A stretch of DNA of 64,000 bases from Gonapodya prolifera JEL478 (Eukaryota; Monoblepharomycota; Monoblepharidomycetes; Monoblepharidales; Gonapodyaceae), in contig KQ965759.1 of NCBI GenBank assembly GCA_001574975.1, forward strand, positions 310,715-374,714, given 5' to 3'. Shown one piece after another: positions 59,866-64,000 of the stretch. Numbering within the stretch: position 1 is the stretch's first letter; every line of letters starts with the position of its first letter. Both the position numbers and the translations under genes were made by a program. The notes below the pieces were generated by a model. That model had not been told where the DNA came from. It did not search any database and saw nothing but the letters and a program-made list of their open reading frames with translations.

Positions 59866-62800
59866 ATGAGTGAGTGAGTTACTCACTACTCCCCCACAAG
59901 TCAGGTGCCAAACTTGCAACTTGGCTTGCTCATCAACAGAGGCAACTTGCTACTTGCCCACTCCAGGGGAATGGCAGCTTGCAACTTGCAAGTTACCTTG
60001 CCCAGTGTTAAAATTAGTTTATGCATAGCCCAAACATTCAATTCACCCAATTGCAAAATATTTTGTACAATTTCAAACCAACAGATAATAAAAATTGCTT
60101 TTATTCATCATTTTCTCACCATTATTACAGGAAACTCTTGTTTCCACTTCTTTAATAACATTAAGCTTCTAATCATCCCCACACCTAAACGCGCCCTCTT
60201 ATCACCAATGACATTCCTACCTGCTGAGAAGATCCTTTCTGCCTCTGCACTTGTTGCTGGAATTCCGAGGTAGTCCCGTGCCATCCACTGGAGTCCAGGG
60301 AGGTCACTCCTCCCTTTCCAATATTCCAGCAGGTCCGTCTTCCTTGGCCTACATGCCTTGCCAAGATACTGGTCCAGTTCTCCCACCATCTCGTCATTGT
60401 CAAAAAGGTTTGACAAGAGGAGGTCCTGAGACATTCATTTGCACCGTCCCCGTCCCATGTCTGACCCAGCATTGGAGTATCCTGCCTGATACACCGTCCG
60501 CCTGTCGGACATATGCAGACTCCCACTGTTGTTCCTGCATCCACAACAGCTTATAGGCAGGGTGTAGAACTTCCACACTGATTAGTGTTTCAGATGAGAA
60601 AGTTGAATCCCCTTGGGGGAAACTCACCTAGTGCAATCCAATAAAGCTTTGAATTGTCTGTCTTCACATAATATTTCCACAGTACATCCACAATGCTTGC
60701 CCAAACTGCCACAAGAAGTGGCTCCAAGTCCAAAACCTTGTCCTTGAGCCTGTCCATGATGATGTTGAAGAGCGGGACCACCATTACAAGGGCTGGGTAC
60801 ACTGCACCCTCAACAACCGACAGAGCTTCAGCCATAGGCTGGTTGCTGGAATCAATGAACATAAACAATTGAAAAACATTTCCACACTCACCTCAAGCAG
60901 TTTCCTGACCTTCTCCAAGTAGTTCCACTCATCCTCTGATAGCTTCAGTTCTCAAAGACTCCTGTTGCTACACAACCTAGGTGAGCTGCACGAGCCTGTA
61001 AACTGCAGGAACGTGCATATATATGATCAAACATCCATAATATGTTGTAGCACACACAGAACTCACCTGCAGGGACGTGACACCAAACTTGGGGCACGCC
61101 CTGCAGGTGCACTCATCTAATTACATGACCACAGTAGTGGCACAGCACTTAACACCTCACACTATATATACCATGTCAATGGATGTCACCTGAGGCTATG
61201 GTGACACCTGTTGGATGCCAGAAGCTTCTTGACCTCCTTCCTGTCCTGCATGGCTTGGGTAATGGCATTGAAGTCCAACTTCCACCAGGTACCAAAGGGA
61301 GCAACCAGCTCCCAAGCCTTAGAGGGGTTGAAAAACTGTGAGGCATATAGCTCGCAAGTCTGTGGATACTTACAAACCTTGAAAATAAGCTTGTACAGCT
61401 TGCCATTCATGGGTTAAAGCAATAGTCAGCCACACAAAATCGTACAAAACTTGAACTCACCTTTTCCACTGGTCCACCACTCCCACTGGTCACATCTTCC
61501 CCCTTGAATTATGGAAGGTGAAGCGTGGCCAGACCAGCGTGGACAGTGAGGTGGAGGATGTGGGTGAAACACTGGACCAAGGAATCCTCTGAATCAAAAT
61601 CCTGAGGGACATCTGGTGCAGCCATGAAAGTACATCATTGTCTGTTGTGAACAATAGGAGCTTTGTTCAATCAATGGGTTTCCCAAAACAAGAAAGTCTG
61701 GGTAAAAGAACAGCTCCAAAACTCAAAAATAAAATAGAACTCACCTTACTAGTGAGACCCCTCTTCCTCAGAGCTCCCAATATAATTGATGCAACGTTGT
61801 CCCCAGAATGTTGACCCTTCACATGAATGAAGTCCAGTAGGACCTTCCTCATAGTCCAATCTCGTCCCCCCCAGTGTCCTGTGACAGCAGCAAAGCTGTG
61901 TAGCTGGTCCCGCATAGTCCAGACATCCATTTTGCATGCAATTCGCATGCAGTCCTCCTGAATAGGGGGTCAGAAATGGTTTGATCAACAACTTCAAACC
62001 TCCAACAGCTTGTACAGGATTCCGTCCAGTCACTCCATTTTGTCTAAAATATCCCCTCAAATCCAGGGCACTTCAGGGCAGGCTACCACCATCATCTGCA
62101 AAAACCACCAGTTTGATGGCTCAGAGAGAGGCTGGTCAGAGGCTACGACCCAATCAAGCACAGCTGCCTGATAGGCATCTTCCTTGAATACCTGTGAGCA
62201 ATTTTGAGCAATTTTGAGTCACAGAAAAGTCATCTGCCTCAAGTGTCATTCACCAGAATTGCCACACGTTTCCGCTTTGGTGCAGTTTGCATGTCCACTA
62301 GGGTCATCTGACTTGGGCCCATTCTTTTCTTCTCATCCAGCTTCTTACCAGTCTTGGGATCCTTGATTGAATTGGCATGAGATCAGATGGTGTGCGAAAT
62401 GAGAGTCGAAGTCAACAATTGGTTTGTCATATCATACCTAGTGAAAACATAACAAACATGATAGTAACAAAATAAAAAGCAGTGAAAGAGCTTACGTCAC
62501 TCCTTTGCAGCCATTCTGTCCCACATGGAGGCAGATGGCCCTCTTTTGTGATCCATTTTCCTGGTTCTCAAAATGGCCATCCCGGAACACCCATGACAAC
62601 TCCCGCTTGGCTGCAGCATATTGTTTCACAGCGGTCCATTCACTATCAACATTGGTGACGGATGTTCTCATTCCTGACTTGGGAAGTTTTGGGTTCCAAG
62701 CGAGTTGAGCAAGTTAACTCATGAGTTATATATTGTAAACTCATTACTTGCTCACTCATAAAATATACAACTCGCAACTCGCTCAATCAACTATATATTC

Positions 62801-62893
62801 AGCTTGCAACTCGGCTCGCTCACACCTTTGTCAACTAGTACTCGCACTCGCAAGTTTCAAGTGAGTGAGTGAGCGAATTTTGACTCACTCACT
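59866..62893 (-). mobile_element. hAT DNA transposon, decayed
   Basis: Ends begin TGAGTGAGTGAGT in inverted orientation at about 59866 and 62893, with many subterminal ACTTGC/GCTCAC words. The transposase reads on the minus strand: BED-like finger (about 62505-62700), an RNase H-like middle (HSFAAVTGHWGGRDWT and KGQHSGDNVASIILG, 61667-61948), and the C-terminal dimerisation domain with the family hallmark (ATSAEAERIFSAGRNVIGDK, 60108-60434). These lie in separate frames, with stops and the ~220-bp repeat at 60968 between them, so it is not functional. I could not confirm an 8-bp target duplication. Confidence 0.75.
60968..61188 (+). repeat. ~220-bp interspersed repeat, copy B
   Basis: The same repeat as at 59321-59550, in the same orientation although the two hAT hosts are inverted, so the two insertions are independent events. 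Both share CCTGTAAACTGCAGGAACGTG and CCACAGTAGTGGCACAG. Confidence 0.7.
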
Positions 62894-64000
62894 CATAACA
62901 TTATCAGTTGGGGACGGCTGAATGGACACCCAGTCCAGTGGGAATACGCTGCTCAAGAGGGCCGCACCCAGCACTGCGTTCACCTCCTTGATATTCAAGA
63001 AGGCGCGCGTGGACAGTGGGGCTAGGACGGTGGAGAGGAATGAGTTGGACGAGTGGGTTCTGGTTGCTTGGAAGTGCTCTAATCCTTCAAATTTTACCAT
63101 CCCCTCAACCTAGATACTGGGCCCTTCAGCGTGACGACCAGGAAGTGGATCCGCTTGGATGATCACATCGACACTGCCCATCTGGTGGGAGAGCTCCGCG
63201 GGGTATGGTTGATAGTTGTAGCTCCTTCCTGCCTAGTGGGATGCAAATACAATTATTTTCATTGGTGCAAGAAACGTCAACGAACCTGATAACCCACCCC
63301 GTGAAGGTGAACAACGGCGCCATTTGACCTATAATGTTGAAAAACGTTCGCCTGGACAATGTCAGCTGGGACGCCTTCGATAGTTTCCTATGTATACGCG
63401 TTCAAGAATCGAATTAGGTTACCTAAGTGATACGCCTTTCATCGTTAGTGTGACATCGTTAGTGTGAGTAACGTGACCCTTTTCAAATCGAGTGTGGCAA
63501 ATCAGACCATACAAGTGCAGCGAATATACGGACATCACGTAGGCATTGTTTTCATACCATTACGTTCAAAACAATGTACCCTTACTGGTTTCGTAATTTC
63601 ATGAGCTCACAATAATTACTGCCACGAAACCCGGCAGATTTTGACATGCGGGATCCGAGTATACCCTCGGGAAAGCGCCTCATTGACGTGAAACGCCGCG
63701 TTGTAAAGCCTCCATCATCCAGTACATCGCAAGATGGACAAGTTCCAGAGTCAACGTCGTGCACGAATCACGGTCGGGATCACATCGATTTCTCCGAGCC
63801 ACGCTGCTCAACAAAAATACATGTACTCATATCATGCCTAACCCACTCTAGATGTGCAAAAGTCCAACAGCAAAAAGCGAATCTCTCCAACGTCCGAAAC
63901 CAAATATTCAACACGATTCCCGCATTGATTGTCGCCGCCACCGCGCCACCGCGCCCTGGGGGGTATACTACTTCCCGAACCGTTGCTTGCTTCCACCGAA
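62894..64000. other. 3' edge of window, no gene recognised
   Basis: A short open stretch at 62922-63113 (MDTQSSGNTLLKRAAPS...) has no recognised domain. The rest shows nothing I can name. Confidence 0.35.

Noticed and set aside
58703-62893. Whole 58.7-62.9 kb read as one intact transposon with long inverted ends
   Set aside because: A second TGAGTGAGTGAGT terminus at 59866 shows that the left arm is a separate truncated copy.

Overview
The window is nuclear DNA from a fungus, probably an early-diverging (chytrid-like) lineage. Short GT-AG introns of about 40-250 bp interrupt most genes. Host genes are GC- and CpG-rich. Gene content includes GMC oxidoreductases, a GRIP golgin, F-box proteins and LUD-domain proteins, and the transposons are hAT and PIF/Harbinger. 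The phylum is inference; no marker gene settles it. There are ambiguous bases and one 149-base assembly gap at 16924-17072.

Layout. 0.4-7.1 kb holds a duplicated seven-pass membrane protein gene: the first copy is decayed and the second is intact. 7.2-9.1 kb is a membrane-anchored RING-H2 ubiquitin ligase. 9.1-11.4 kb has no recognisable gene. 11.4-17.9 kb carries two tandem GMC oxidoreductases on the minus strand. 18.2-23.8 kb is a minus-strand run of metabolic genes: a CdsA-type phosphatidate cytidylyltransferase, a dead enoyl-CoA hydratase, an intronless short-chain dehydrogenase and a class I methyltransferase. 23.8-25.4 kb is a decayed leucine-rich-repeat gene built as one repeat per exon. 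An F-box/LRR gene (27.1-28.8 kb) converges on a decayed F-box-like gene (29.4-31.3 kb). 32.4-39.8 kb is one large golgin gene of 2281 codons ending in a GRIP domain.

The second half is richer in repeats. A tRNA-Glu(CTC) at 40.3 kb is followed by a PIF/Harbinger element (about 40.4-44.0 kb) and a tandem repeat array (44.2-45.1 kb). Two paralogous LUD-domain genes lie 7.8 kb apart in opposite orientation (45.3-47.1 kb minus, 54.9-56.8 kb plus). Between them are a decayed AT-hook coding region and a 106-residue membrane protein gene with a 1.4-kb intron. 58.7-62.9 kb is a pair of hAT sequences in inverted orientation, each carrying a copy of the same ~225-bp repeat.

Main points. The two LUD genes share exact exon lengths apart from one exon that is split by an extra 250-bp intron. 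That intron carries a GC-rich motif also found in an older intron of both genes, which suggests recent intron gain. The DNA transposons look CpG-poor against CpG-rich host DNA, consistent with methylation-driven decay. Several host genes are pseudogenes beside intact paralogs. I see no CRISPR, rRNA or clear secondary-metabolite cluster.
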